Assembly (NCBI GenBank): GCA_910588895.1
Contig: CAJUSS010000001.1
Span: forward strand, 1 to 32,575
Source of the DNA: an uncultured Lachnospiraceae bacterium
Lineage (GTDB): Bacteria; Bacillota; Clostridia; Lachnospirales; Lachnospiraceae
DNA: 32,575 nt
Reading direction: 5' to 3'
This document shows, piece after piece, positions 23,434 through 31,861 of the stretch. Made by a program: the position numbers and the translations under genes. Every line of letters begins with the position of its first letter. The stretch's first letter is position 1. The notes under the pieces are model-generated. The model saw only the letters and a program-made list of their open reading frames with translations. It was not told the origin of the DNA and did no database searches.

Positions 23434-25716
23434 TCACCCTGTGGCTCTTTCGATATCCAAAACACTCTCCACCTGCCGGATCTTGTCGATCAGACGGTTC
23501 AGCTCCTCCACGCTGTGGATATCAAAGGACATGGTGATCGTCGCCTTCCCCTGTTTGCTGGTCCGCACATTGATAGAGGTGATGTCGATCTGCTTCTCCG
23601 TAAATACCTTAGAGATATCTACGAACAGACCGATACGGTTATTGGCATATACCTTGATCTCTGTGGAATAGGTAGTCTTTCCGCTCTCGATCTGCTCCTT
23701 CTGCCACTCTGCATCGATCATCCTGGAACGCTCATCCTCCGGAAGGTTCAGCATGTTGATACAGTCGGTCCTGTGGATGGAGATCCCTCTCCCCCTGGTC
23801 ACGAAGCCTACGATCTCATCTCCCGGCACCGGGCTGCAGCATTTGGAGAAACGGACCGCCAGATCATGGATCCCCCGGACCACGATGCCGCTGCCGGACC
23901 GCTTTGCCACCACCGGCGCTTTACCGCTCATATCCGTCAGCTCATTTAAGATACTGGCATCGCTGATCTCCTTCTTTTTCTTCTTGTTCAGCTCCTCCAG
24001 CATCTTATTGACCACCTGGCCCTCTTTCAGACCTCCATGGCCGATCGATGCCAGTACCGAATCCCAATCCTTAAAAGCATACCGGGCCATCACCTTTTCC
24101 ATATACTCCGGCTTGTTGATCTCGGAGTAAACGATGCCCTTGGTCTTACAGTAGCGGTCGATCATATCCTTTCCGCGGATGATGTTATCTTCTTTCAGTT
24201 CCGTCTTGAACCATTGGTTGATCTTATTCTTCGCCTGCGTGCTCTTGACTAAAGCCAGCCAGTCACGGCTGGGGCCTTTCGAGTTCTGCGATGTGACGAT
24301 CTCGATCCGGTCCCCGTTCTGTATCTCGTAATCGATGGTCACCAGCTTTCCGTTGACCCTGGCGCCGATCATCTTATTGCCCACCGCGCTGTGGATCGCG
24401 TAGGCGAAATCGATCGTGGTGGAGCCGCTGGGCAGGTTCTTCACATCTCCGGAAGGGGTAAAGCAGTAGACCGTGTCGGAAAACAGATCCAGATCGCTCT
24501 TTAGCAGATTCAGAAATTCCTTGGAGTCGTCCGCATCCCTCTGCCATTCCAGGATCTGCCGCAGCCAGCTCAGCTTCGCCTCCTCACTGCCGGCAGCCAC
24601 CTGTCCGCTGCCGCTCTCTTTATATTTCCAGTGGGCAGCGATCCCGTACTCCGCCGTCCTGTGCATCTCATAGGTGCGGATCTGGATCTCAAAGGGCTGT
24701 CCGTTGCTGCCGATCAGGGTGGTGTGCAGAGATTGGTACATGTTGGGCTTCGGCATGGCGATATAGTCCTTAAAGCGGCCGGGGATCGGCTTATACATCT
24801 CATGGATCACACCCAGGGCCCCATAACAGTCCTTTACCGAAGCCACGATGATCCGAACGGCGAACAGATCGTAGATCTGGTCCAGAGTCTTATTTTGGAT
24901 CACCATCTTTCGATAGGTGCTGAAAAGATGCTTGGCCCGCCCGTCTACCTTGGCCTGGATATCCGCGTTCTCCATGTGCTGCTTGACTTCATCTACGATC
25001 TCCTTTACGAAGACCTCTCTGGAGCCTTCCTTTAAGGAGATCCTTTCCGCCAGGTCCTTATAGGCTTCCGGCTCTAAGTATCGCAAAGACAGATCGTCCA
25101 GCTCCACCTGGATCTTGGAGATGCCCAGCCGGTTGGCGATCGGTGAATAGATGTCCAGCGTTTCCCTTGCCTTCTCCTTCTGCTTATGCGGGGCCTGGAA
25201 CTGCATGGTCCGCATATTGTGGAGGCGGTCCGCCAGTTTGATCAAGATCACCCGGATATCCTTTGCCATGGCAAGGAACATCTTCCGCAGGTTCTCCGCC
25301 TGCAGCTCCACCTTGTCCGCAGACCAGGAAAGCTGGGTCAGCTTGGTCACGCCGTCCACCAGCAGCGCCACCTCCGCCCCAAAGGCCTCCTGGATCTCCT
25401 CCAGGGTCATGGCCGTATCCTCCACCACATCGTGGAGCATAGCCGCCGCGATCGTCTCCTTATCCATCTCTAAGTCGGCCAGGATGATCGAGACACAGAT
25501 CGGGTGGATGATGTAAGGCTCACCGGATCTCCGCTTCTGCCCTTCATGGGCCTGTACAGCCACCTGGTATGCTTTCTCGATCATGCGGATATCGGTAGAT
25601 GGATGATACCTGCAGATCCCCCTGATCAGGTCTTTATATAATTCTTCGGGATCGGTAAAAGATGCCGGTGCTTCTAGCTCGATATCCAGATCTTCTTTTA
25701 TCTTCTTTTCTGTCAT
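23434..25716 (-). CDS. rel: Bifunctional (p)ppGpp synthetase/hydrolase Rel
   Basis: A 760-residue RelA/SpoT homologue that makes and degrades (p)ppGpp. The hydrolase HD domain is intact (RRSGEPYIIHP, AMLHDVVEDT, IKLADRLHNMRTM, about residues 60-170), so both activities are expected. The synthetase domain follows (GRFKDYIAMPKPNMYQSLHTTLIG, about 310-340), then the TGS domain (VYCFTPSGDVKNLPSGSTTIDFAYAIHSAVGNKM), a helical/zinc-finger-like region (RFSKCCSPVPGDEIVGFVTRGRGISIHRTDC) and a C-terminal ACT domain (GLFVDISKVFTEKQIDITSINVRT). GGGAGG lies 6 bases before the ATG. Its own promoter is just upstream. Confidence 0.97.
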   Translation of the reverse strand: MTEKKIKEDLDIELEAPASFTDPEELYKDLIRGICRYHPSTDIRMIEKAYQVAVQAHEGQKRRSGEPYIIHPICVSIILADLEMDKETIAAAMLHDVVEDTAMTLEEIQEAFGAEVALLVDGVTKLTQLSWSADKVELQAENLRKMFLAMAKDIRVILIKLADRLHNMRTMQFQAPHKQKEKARETLDIYSPIANRLGISKIQVELDDLSLRYLEPEAYKDLAERISLKEGSREVFVKEIVDEVKQHMENADIQAKVDGRAKHLFSTYRKMVIQNKTLDQIYDLFAVRIIVASVKDCYGALGVIHEMYKPIPGRFKDYIAMPKPNMYQSLHTTLIGSNGQPFEIQIRTYEMHRTAEYGIAAHWKYKESGSGQVAAGSEEAKLSWLRQILEWQRDADDSKEFLNLLKSDLDLFSDTVYCFTPSGDVKNLPSGSTTIDFAYAIHSAVGNKMIGARVNGKLVTIDYEIQNGDRIEIVTSQNSKGPSRDWLALVKSTQAKNKINQWFKTELKEDNIIRGKDMIDRYCKTKGIVYSEINKPEYMEKVMARYAFKDWDSVLASIGHGGLKEGQVVNKMLEELNKKKKKEISDASILNELTDMSGKAPVVAKRSGSGIVVRGIHDLAVRFSKCCSPVPGDEIVGFVTRGRGISIHRTDCINMLNLPEDERSRMIDAEWQKEQIESGKTTYSTEIKVYANNRIGLFVDISKVFTEKQIDITSINVRTSKQGKATITMSFDIHSVEELNRLIDKIRQVESVLDIERATG

Positions 25717-25767
25717 ATGGATCCTCCCACCTGCCTTTTCCCTAAGATATCATGCGGTTATCCTGCT

Positions 25768-25796
25768 ATTATAATTTTATTTGTCATAAAATGCAA
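25768..25796 (-). promoter_or_regulatory. Sigma-A-like promoter of rel
   Basis: Minus strand: TTGCAT (25791-25796), 17 bases, perfect TATAAT (25768-25773), about 50 bases before the rel start. It would drive rel and the genes downstream of it. The rest of the 277-base gap to apt has a 6-bp CCCCAT/ATGGGG hairpin (about 25915-25938) with a T-run in the loop and no convincing gene. Confidence 0.7.
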
Positions 25797-25993
25797 GTAA
25801 AAGTCTTAAAAGCGCGGGCGCAGCACGATCTTTCCTTATAACCATATGATTTCCACATAACAAACGGTCCATACCTTGCCGCGAAAGGCTCTATCCCCTC
25901 CCCAAGCTCCCCCATCAAAAAACAGAAATGGGGAACCGCGCACTCCCGCCAGCTCCCCTGTATCTTTCCGGTCCTCACCGCGACCGCTCTTCA

Positions 25994-26518
25994 TCACTTT
26001 CCTTCGTAGGTGATCACAGACCCCACATCGAAGTTTTTCAGCTTTTCCCTGCCCTTTAAGCCTGCCAGCTCCATGACAAAGCAGATCTTCACCACCTGGC
26101 CGCCCAGCTGCTCGACCAGCTTGGTGATCGCCTCGATCGTGCCGCCCGTGGCGATCAGGTCATCCACGATCACCACCCTCTGGCCGGGCTTGATGGAATC
26201 TTTGTGCATCTCGATCACAGCGCTCCCGTATTCTAAGTCGTATTCTGCACAGATGGTCTCACAGGGCAGCTTGCCTTTTTTGCGGACCGGGACAAAGCCT
26301 TTTCGGAGAGCGTAGGCCACAGGAACGCCAAAGATGAACCCTCTGGATTCCGGTCCTACCACCACGTCAAAATCGATCCCGTCCACCATCTCGATCAGCT
26401 TGTCGATCGCCAGATGGAGCCCTTCCCCATCCTGCAAGATCGTGGTCACATCCCTGAAGATGATCCCCGGCTCCGGAAAGTCTGGTATGCTCCTTACATA
26501 ATCTTCTACTCTCTTCAT
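25994..26518 (-). CDS. apt: Adenine phosphoribosyltransferase
   Basis: Converts adenine and PRPP to AMP in purine salvage. The product of 174 residues has DFPEPGIIFRDVTTIL at the N-terminus, GPESRGFIFGVPVAYAL in the middle and the PRPP-binding loop VVIVDDLIATGGT at 115-127, all family hallmarks. An ATG three codons further upstream touches the AGGAGG directly, whereas the ATG at 26516-26518 is 9 bases from it and gives the usual MKRVEDYVRSIPDFP start, so the shorter form is preferred. It precedes rel; a product that recycles adenine beside an alarmone gene is the conserved clostridial order. Confidence 0.96.
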   Translation of the reverse strand: MKRVEDYVRSIPDFPEPGIIFRDVTTILQDGEGLHLAIDKLIEMVDGIDFDVVVGPESRGFIFGVPVAYALRKGFVPVRKKGKLPCETICAEYDLEYGSAVIEMHKDSIKPGQRVVIVDDLIATGGTIEAITKLVEQLGGQVVKICFVMELAGLKGREKLKNFDVGSVITYEGK

Positions 26519-26599
26519 CTCTGCCATCCTCCTGGTATCTTTTTATGCCTATATACTCTATCCCCATCTGCAGATCCATAGCCCTATGGCCCTGGAGAC

Positions 26600-27604
26600 C
26601 TACACATGCAGGTTCAAGTCCTTCACGGTCTCCCGGATCACCAGCTTGTTCTCCAGATAGATCCTGCTGTTGTCCACGATGCCTTCCTCCAGCCTGCGCA
26701 GGAGCACCCTGGTCCCTTCCTTGGCGATCTCTCCCATGTTCCTCTCCACGGTGGTCAGCTTCATGTTCGCATAACCGGACAGATCCCAGTTGTCAAAGCC
26801 GGTCAGAGAGATGTCCCCAGGGACGGTCAAGCCGTGCTCATAGATGGCGTTCCTGGCGCCAAAGGCCATCTCATCATTAAAGCAGAGGATCGCCGTGGGC
26901 CGTTCCTCCTTAGCCAGGATCTGTTGGGTGGCCTGATAGCCGCTGGTGTACCGATAGTTCCCCTGGTACACCGGGACCACATCCGAATCTAAGCCGTGCC
27001 GCAGCATGGAGACCCGCCAGCCCTTACGACGCTCCTTGGTGGAGTCTAGATTGGCGTTCCCTTCGATCACGCAGATCCTCCGATGCCCGTTCTCGATCAA
27101 AAGGTCCATGGCTTTCCCCATGGCCTCCGCCTCATCTGTGGTCACATTCGGCGCGTCATAAAAGACCGTGCGGCAGATGATCACCATGGGCAGATCCTTT
27201 TCGTGTACCTCCTCGATAAAAAGGATATCCTCGTTCCGCTGGGACAGCACGATGATCCCGTCAAAAAAGCTGGGATTCAAGGTCCCCGGCTTATGCATGT
27301 CGATCCCCTTTACCACTACATTATACTGGCTACCGGTGATGCTGTATACCCCCATCAGCACCTCGTGGAGCACATAGGGCGACGACATCCTGCTGATCGT
27401 AGAAAAATAGAGGCCGATATTATAGGAACGGGACAGTTTTAAGCTGATGGCCGCCCGGTTCGGCATATACCCCATCTCCTCCGCGATCTTGAGGATCTTC
27501 TGCCGCCTCTCGCTGTTCCCCGAACCGATCCCATTTAAGGCTCTGGAGACTGTAGAATAGGAAACCCCCGCCGCCTTTGCTACGTCTTTGATCGTGACCG
27601 CCAT
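26600..27604 (-). CDS. LacI-family transcriptional regulator of the GH28/ABC locus
   Basis: A 334-residue regulator. The N-terminal helix-turn-helix and hinge is TIKDVAKAAGVSYSTVSRALNG (residues 4-25), with MPNRAAISLKLSRSYNIGLYF leading to the periplasmic-binding-like effector domain, which includes ILCFNDEMAFGARNAIYEHGL and ISLTGFDNWDLSGY. An in-frame extension of 13 codons upstream is basic and unlike the family; the ATG at 27602-27604 follows GGGAG. It comes 54 bases after the GH28 gene and reads in the same direction, so it is likely the last gene of the sugar operon and its regulator; the effector would be the imported oligosaccharide or a breakdown product. Confidence 0.93.
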   Translation of the reverse strand: MAVTIKDVAKAAGVSYSTVSRALNGIGSGNSERRQKILKIAEEMGYMPNRAAISLKLSRSYNIGLYFSTISRMSSPYVLHEVLMGVYSITGSQYNVVVKGIDMHKPGTLNPSFFDGIIVLSQRNEDILFIEEVHEKDLPMVIICRTVFYDAPNVTTDEAEAMGKAMDLLIENGHRRICVIEGNANLDSTKERRKGWRVSMLRHGLDSDVVPVYQGNYRYTSGYQATQQILAKEERPTAILCFNDEMAFGARNAIYEHGLTVPGDISLTGFDNWDLSGYANMKLTTVERNMGEIAKEGTRVLLRRLEEGIVDNSRIYLENKLVIRETVKDLNLHV

Positions 27605-27624
27605 AAACCATCTCCCCCTTCCCC

Positions 27625-27642
27625 TGATGGCACGTTCCATCA
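27625..27642. promoter_or_regulatory. 18-bp near-perfect palindrome, possible LacI-type operator
   Basis: TGATGGCACGTTCCATCA is symmetric at 14 of 18 positions (two mismatched pairs) and lies 20 bases upstream of the LacI-family start codon, in the gap after the GH28 gene. LacI-family operators are usually 14-20 bp inverted repeats with a central CG, which is present here. It could equally be a short RNA stem. No second copy was found in the window. Confidence 0.35.
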
Positions 27643-27658
27643 CCAGGCGGCCTGTACG

Positions 27659-29218
27659 TCAGCCCCCTGTCCAGTCGATATTTTCCAACGTGACGGCCGG
27701 ACCCTCCTGTCCCTCCACCACAACGTTTTTCAAGATCATCTGCTTTACATTGTTCGCATAGATCCCTCTTTTGGCCATGGGGGCTACCCCCTCCATCATG
27801 GCCGGTATATCCGCCTTTGGCTGATCCGCATAGGTGATATGCACATCCTCCATCTCGATCCTTCCGATCTTTTGCTCCGGAAGCCCGTAAAAGTAAGCCG
27901 CCGCCACGTGGCAGTTCTCGGCCCATATATCCCGAAAGGTGAGGGAACGGATATCCGGCGTGCGCGCATCCACAGGCAGCGCCTCCTTTGTCCTTACATA
28001 CTCCGAATAGCCGTCCGGGTCACAGTAATAAAAGCTGTTGACCACAAATGGCGTCATCACATGATCCATCCGGATATGGTCAAATACGACCCCCTCGATG
28101 ACGGCATCCTTCCCCCGTCCTCGTCTGGTCTTGATCCTGAGGCCCCGGTCCGTGTGGAGGAACAGACAATCCTTCACCACCAGATCGCGGATCCCCCCTG
28201 CCATCTCGCTGCCCAAGGTGACCGATCCGTGGCCGTCCCTCATACAGCACTGGCGGATGCATATGCCGCTGGAGGGCCTGCGGTACTTGGATCCCATGTA
28301 AAGCTTTCCAGATTTCACCGCGATGCAATCGTCCCCTAAAGAAAAATATACGCCGACGATCTCCACGTCCCGGCAGGATTCCGGATCCAGACCGTCTGTA
28401 TTTGGCGAATCCTTTGGGTTCAGCACGTTCAGATCGATAAAGCGCAGATGATCCGAAAAATACGGATGGATGTTCCACGCCGGGCTGTTCTGCACCGTGA
28501 TCCCCTGGACCACCACATGCGCACAGTGATGGAGAAAGATCATCCGGGGGCGGAAAGCTGTCTTCATGGTCCGATGGTCCGGCCACCAGTTGCCCTCTTC
28601 AAAGCTGGCGCAGCCATCCAGGATACCCCTCCCATAGATTACCACGTTTTTTACATTTACACCAGTGATAATTCCAGAAAACATAGGGAGAGGATTCCCT
28701 TCCCATGTTCCCAGATCATATTCATCCTCTTCGTCATAGCTTTGGATCATAGCCGGAAACACAGGAAACCGTGTCCGGTCTGTAAAGGCTTTTAGCCGGG
28801 CCCCTTCCGCCAGCTCGATCGATACATCATCTTTCAGGAACAGGGAGGCGATCCGGTACTGGCCTGCGCCGATCAGAACCCGGCTGTCCTTGGGGCAGGC
28901 CATGATGGCAGCCTGGATGAACGGTGTATCGTCGGTCTTTCCATCCCCTTTCGCGCCAAAATCCCTGACGTCCAGGGTCACGAACTCATAGTCCGTGGTG
29001 AGCGCAGTCGACGCCAGCCGTTCCCCCTCCCGCCAGAGCTCCACCCGGTAGACCGTCTGAGGCTTCAGATCATGGAGGCTGAAGACCACCCGATCCGTTT
29101 CCCCCCACGCCTTTCCGTTGACAATGATCTGGGCGCTCTCGCCCAGGCTAAAGATGCTGCCATCCATATATTCCAGGACCGCGCATCTGGCGTTCTTAAA
29201 CACGATGTTCAGACCCAT
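27659..29218 (-). CDS. Glycoside hydrolase family 28 (polygalacturonase-like), cytoplasmic
   Basis: A 519-residue enzyme. Residues 1-80 form a beta-rich N-terminal domain; the right-handed beta-helix begins at DVRDFGAKGDGKTDDTPFIQAAI. All GH28 catalytic signatures are present: SPNTDGLD (273-276), LGDDCIAVKSG (Asp296/297 pair), RDGHGSVTLGSE (329-331) and GLRIKT (361-363). There is no signal peptide, so it should act inside the cell on oligosaccharides imported by the neighbouring ABC transporter, likely releasing galacturonate or a related uronate from pectic fragments; exo- rather than endo-action is an inference. AGGAGG is 5 bases before the ATG. The 269-base gap to the upstream permease has short GC-rich inverted repeats but no gene. 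Confidence 0.92.
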   Translation of the reverse strand: MGLNIVFKNARCAVLEYMDGSIFSLGESAQIIVNGKAWGETDRVVFSLHDLKPQTVYRVELWREGERLASTALTTDYEFVTLDVRDFGAKGDGKTDDTPFIQAAIMACPKDSRVLIGAGQYRIASLFLKDDVSIELAEGARLKAFTDRTRFPVFPAMIQSYDEEDEYDLGTWEGNPLPMFSGIITGVNVKNVVIYGRGILDGCASFEEGNWWPDHRTMKTAFRPRMIFLHHCAHVVVQGITVQNSPAWNIHPYFSDHLRFIDLNVLNPKDSPNTDGLDPESCRDVEIVGVYFSLGDDCIAVKSGKLYMGSKYRRPSSGICIRQCCMRDGHGSVTLGSEMAGGIRDLVVKDCLFLHTDRGLRIKTRRGRGKDAVIEGVVFDHIRMDHVMTPFVVNSFYYCDPDGYSEYVRTKEALPVDARTPDIRSLTFRDIWAENCHVAAAYFYGLPEQKIGRIEMEDVHITYADQPKADIPAMMEGVAPMAKRGIYANNVKQMILKNVVVEGQEGPAVTLENIDWTGG

Positions 29219-29487
29219 AGTTCCCTCCTTACTAAACCCTATACTCTATGAAACAGATGCAGGCGCAAAATATGACCGCAGCTGCTGCCTGCAGCTGTCC
29301 TGACCAGCCATGCCGGTCTGCCATATTTCACGCCTGCCCTTACACGTCATCTGGTGCGCAGTTCTGCGCGATGTCATATTGAAGCTCTGTCTGCCGACCG
29401 CTTTTCAACCGAAAAGATCAAAAACCGACGCGGACAGTCCCTGTCCGGGAATGCAGGGACCATCCCCAAATGGATGCCGTCTGCTGA

Positions 29488-30339
29488 TCAGCCCTTGACG
29501 CCGCCTGCCGCGATACCGTCGATAAAGGAATCCTGCGCCAAGAAGAACACGATCAGCGACGGGATGATGGAGATCAATGACATAGCCAGGATACGGTTCC
29601 ACTGGAAGCCGGTATCCCCATCCATAGACATCCGCAGATAGATGGAGTTTGTATATTTGGTCATGTCCGCGATGTAGATCAACGGGCCCTGGAAGTCATT
29701 GGAAGTCCACATAAACTGGAACAGGCCGCAGGATACCAGGGTCGGCTTTAACATGGGCACGATCACATACCACAAGGTCTGGATGGAGTTGCAGCCATCC
29801 ATCTTCGCCGCTTCCTCCAGCTCCTTGGGGATACCGCGCAAAAACTGCACCAGCATGAACACAAAATATGTGTCTGCTGCGAACAGGGACGGGATCACCA
29901 GAGGCAGATAGGTATTGGTCCATCCCCAGTTGTTGAACATGATGTACTGGGGCGCGTTCAATACGACCTGGGGCAGGAACAGCGTGGAGAGCATCAGGCC
30001 GAACCACAGCCCTTTCCCTTTGAACTCGAACCTGGAAAAACCATATGCGGTTATCGTAGCAGACAGCAGGGTGAAGATCACCTTGGGGATCACGATCTTA
30101 TAGGTGTTCAGCATGGATGTCAGCAGGTTGATCTTGCCGCCGTAGCTCTTGAAGGCCTCATTGTAGCCGTCGAACACGGGATTCTTTGGCCAGAACCATG
30201 CGCTGGTAAAGATCTCCGAATTGGTCTTAAAGGTAGCGCCCACCATCCAGATCAGAGGATACACCATGATGATGCCCACTGCGATCAGCAGCACATAGCG
30301 GACAACGGTACTGATCTGTCTTCTTTGTTCTCTTGTCAT
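29488..30339 (-). CDS. ABC sugar transporter permease, MalG/LplC-type
   Basis: A 283-residue inner-membrane permease with six helices, of the CUT1 oligosaccharide type. The cytoplasmic EAA loop that contacts the ATPase is KELEEAAKMDGCNSIQTLWYVIVPMLKP (about residues 175-202). The C-terminus DSFIDGIAAGGVKG is the typical GAVKG-type end of this subfamily. It starts 6 bases after the upstream permease stop, so the two are co-translated. No ATPase gene is in the window, so a shared MsmK/MsmX-like ATPase encoded elsewhere is expected. Confidence 0.94.
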   Translation of the reverse strand: MTREQRRQISTVVRYVLLIAVGIIMVYPLIWMVGATFKTNSEIFTSAWFWPKNPVFDGYNEAFKSYGGKINLLTSMLNTYKIVIPKVIFTLLSATITAYGFSRFEFKGKGLWFGLMLSTLFLPQVVLNAPQYIMFNNWGWTNTYLPLVIPSLFAADTYFVFMLVQFLRGIPKELEEAAKMDGCNSIQTLWYVIVPMLKPTLVSCGLFQFMWTSNDFQGPLIYIADMTKYTNSIYLRMSMDGDTGFQWNRILAMSLISIIPSLIVFFLAQDSFIDGIAAGGVKG

Positions 30340-30345
30340 CCTATC

Positions 30346-31248
30346 CTACCTCCCATCTTCATCCGAATAATAGACCCACTTCTTCTGGCTCACAAAAGCG
30401 ATCGCCGTCATCACGCCCACGATCACGAACAGGACCCATGCCTGGGCACAGGCCATGCCCATCTTATGGCGCAGGAACGCATTGTTGTAGATCAGGACGG
30501 AGATCAGGGTCGTAGCGCCGTTGGGGCCGCCCTTGGTCACCAGGAACGGTCCGTTGAACTCCTGGAAAGCCTGGCATAACTGGGTGATCAGGTTGTAGAA
30601 GATGATCGGTGTGATCATCGGAACGGTCAGCTGGAAGAACTGGGTCCATTTCCCCGCGCCGTCGATCGAGGCCGCCTCATAGATATCCTGGGATACGCCT
30701 TTTAGAGCCGCCAGGAAGATGACCATGGCAGAACCAAACTGCCACACACGCAGCAGGACGATGACGAAGAGAGCCCCGTTGGCGCTGGCCATCCAGTTGA
30801 TCGGCGCTCCGCCGAATACCTTGACCACCGCGTTGATCAGACCGTCGGTATTGAACACCGCCCGCCATAAGATCGCGATCGCGATGGAACCGCCCAGGAT
30901 GGAAGGGATATAATAAGCGGTACGGAAAAAGTTCACGCCTTTTAGCTTAAAGTTCAGGATATAGGCGATGAACAGTGCGAAGGCCAGCTTTAAGGGCACA
31001 TCGAAGATCGCATATTTGAAGGTCACACCAAATGCACGGAGGATATCGCTGTCCGTAAAAATGGTCTGATAGTTCATGATGCCGGACTTGCCGATCCCAT
31101 TGAACAGATCATAGTCCGTGAAGCTGTAGACCAAGGAGGACCCAAAGGGATACACCTTAAAAAGTAAGAACCCGATCAGCCAGGGGATGATGTAGATAAA
31201 CCCCATATTCTCTGAGAGGAACTGAGAAAACCCACCTTTCTTATTCAT
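30346..31248 (-). CDS. ABC sugar transporter permease, MalF/LplB-type
   Basis: A 300-residue permease, the partner of the downstream MalG-type subunit. It has six helices, the N-terminal segment IIPWLIGFLLFKVYPFGSSLVYSFTDYDL, and the EAA loop DIYEAASIDGAGKWTQFFQLTVPMITP (about 188-214). The ATG overlaps the stop of the preceding small gene as ATGA, with AGGAGG 6 bases upstream inside that gene, which points to coupled translation. Substrate is inferred from the adjacent GH28 enzyme to be a pectic oligosaccharide. Confidence 0.94.
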   Translation of the reverse strand: MNKKGGFSQFLSENMGFIYIIPWLIGFLLFKVYPFGSSLVYSFTDYDLFNGIGKSGIMNYQTIFTDSDILRAFGVTFKYAIFDVPLKLAFALFIAYILNFKLKGVNFFRTAYYIPSILGGSIAIAILWRAVFNTDGLINAVVKVFGGAPINWMASANGALFVIVLLRVWQFGSAMVIFLAALKGVSQDIYEAASIDGAGKWTQFFQLTVPMITPIIFYNLITQLCQAFQEFNGPFLVTKGGPNGATTLISVLIYNNAFLRHKMGMACAQAWVLFVIVGVMTAIAFVSQKKWVYYSDEDGR

Positions 31249-31709
31249 ATATTACCTCCTATCTTTCTTTCATCCGTCCGCGGATGCCGACCATCCTCCG
31301 GCGCTCTGCCGGGGTGGGCGCCTTCTAAAGGCACGCACCGGATGGTCAGATCCTGGTACTTCTCCCGCAGTAGTGTATGGTCTGCGCAGGCCTTCTGCAG
31401 ACAGTCCTTAAGCTGCCGCAGTTCTTCATCCGTCGCCGTCTGATAGCTCCCATCCGGCTGACAGATCGATCCCAGGAGCCTGCGGATATTTTCCCGGAAC
31501 AGATCCTGCAGGCTCCTGTAATGCTCGTATATCTCTGGCGACATCCGACCGATGGTATCGATCAGAGCGTTAAGGCCCGGCAGATCCAAAGGATCCGCCT
31601 CCTTAAACCTGGCTACGATCTGGCTGTAATGCGCTTTCCCACCGGACCGTGTATCCTGCTCCGCGTAGGAAGGCAGCTCCGCCAGCGGTATATCTGACAC
31701 ACCCCTCAT
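31245..31709 (-). CDS. Small unknown protein inserted between binding protein and permease genes
   Basis: A 154-residue soluble protein with no domain I recognise. It starts MRGVSDIPLAELPSYAEQD, has an apparently helical middle (LNALIDTIGRMSPEIYEHYRSLQDLFRENIRRLLG and EELRQLKDCLQKACADHTLLREKYQDL) and a polar, proline- and arginine-rich tail. GGAG is 5 bases before the ATG at 31707-31709, and the stop overlaps the permease start as ATGA. The overlap and the ribosome binding site support real translation. Possible roles are regulation or assembly of the transporter, but there is no direct evidence; a spurious frame cannot be fully excluded. Confidence 0.65.
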   Translation of the reverse strand: MRGVSDIPLAELPSYAEQDTRSGGKAHYSQIVARFKEADPLDLPGLNALIDTIGRMSPEIYEHYRSLQDLFRENIRRLLGSICQPDGSYQTATDEELRQLKDCLQKACADHTLLREKYQDLTIRCVPLEGAHPGRAPEDGRHPRTDERKIGGNI

Positions 31710-31794
31710 AAACACTCCTATCGCCCCGCCGTCTTACGCCTTCACACATCCGGTCAAAGGGCATTTGTGATCGTTTGCACGTCCTCGCATACAA

Positions 31795-31824
31795 ACCGCC
31801 GGGCCTTACAGATCACCCGGCGGC
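31795..31824 (-). terminator. Hairpin between binding-protein gene and the downstream transporter genes
   Basis: Minus strand CCGCCGGG (31816-31823) pairs with CCCGGCGG (31796-31803), extended by A-T and G-T pairs, and is followed by TTTGT. It lies about 40 bases after the binding-protein stop. Such intercistronic stems usually act as partial terminators or block RNA decay, giving more binding protein than permease. Confidence 0.6.
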
Positions 31825-31861
31825 TTATGTCCTTTCATGCTGTCCGATCTACAGGGACCGA

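Noticed and set aside
23056..23949. Plus-strand 297-codon frame across the MBL/rel junction
   Set aside because: Antisense to two well-identified genes with no family resemblance; a shadow of GC-rich coding sequence.
25784..25978. 64-codon minus-strand frame between apt and rel
   Set aside because: It starts with GTG without a ribosome binding site, runs up to the rel promoter, and its product has no recognisable domain.
29219..29487. Small gene or regulatory RNA in the gap between the permease and GH28 genes
   Set aside because: Short inverted repeats (GTCCCTG/CAGGGAC and GCAGCTG-type) are present, but no T-tract, no conserved fold that I recognise and no frame with a ribosome binding site.
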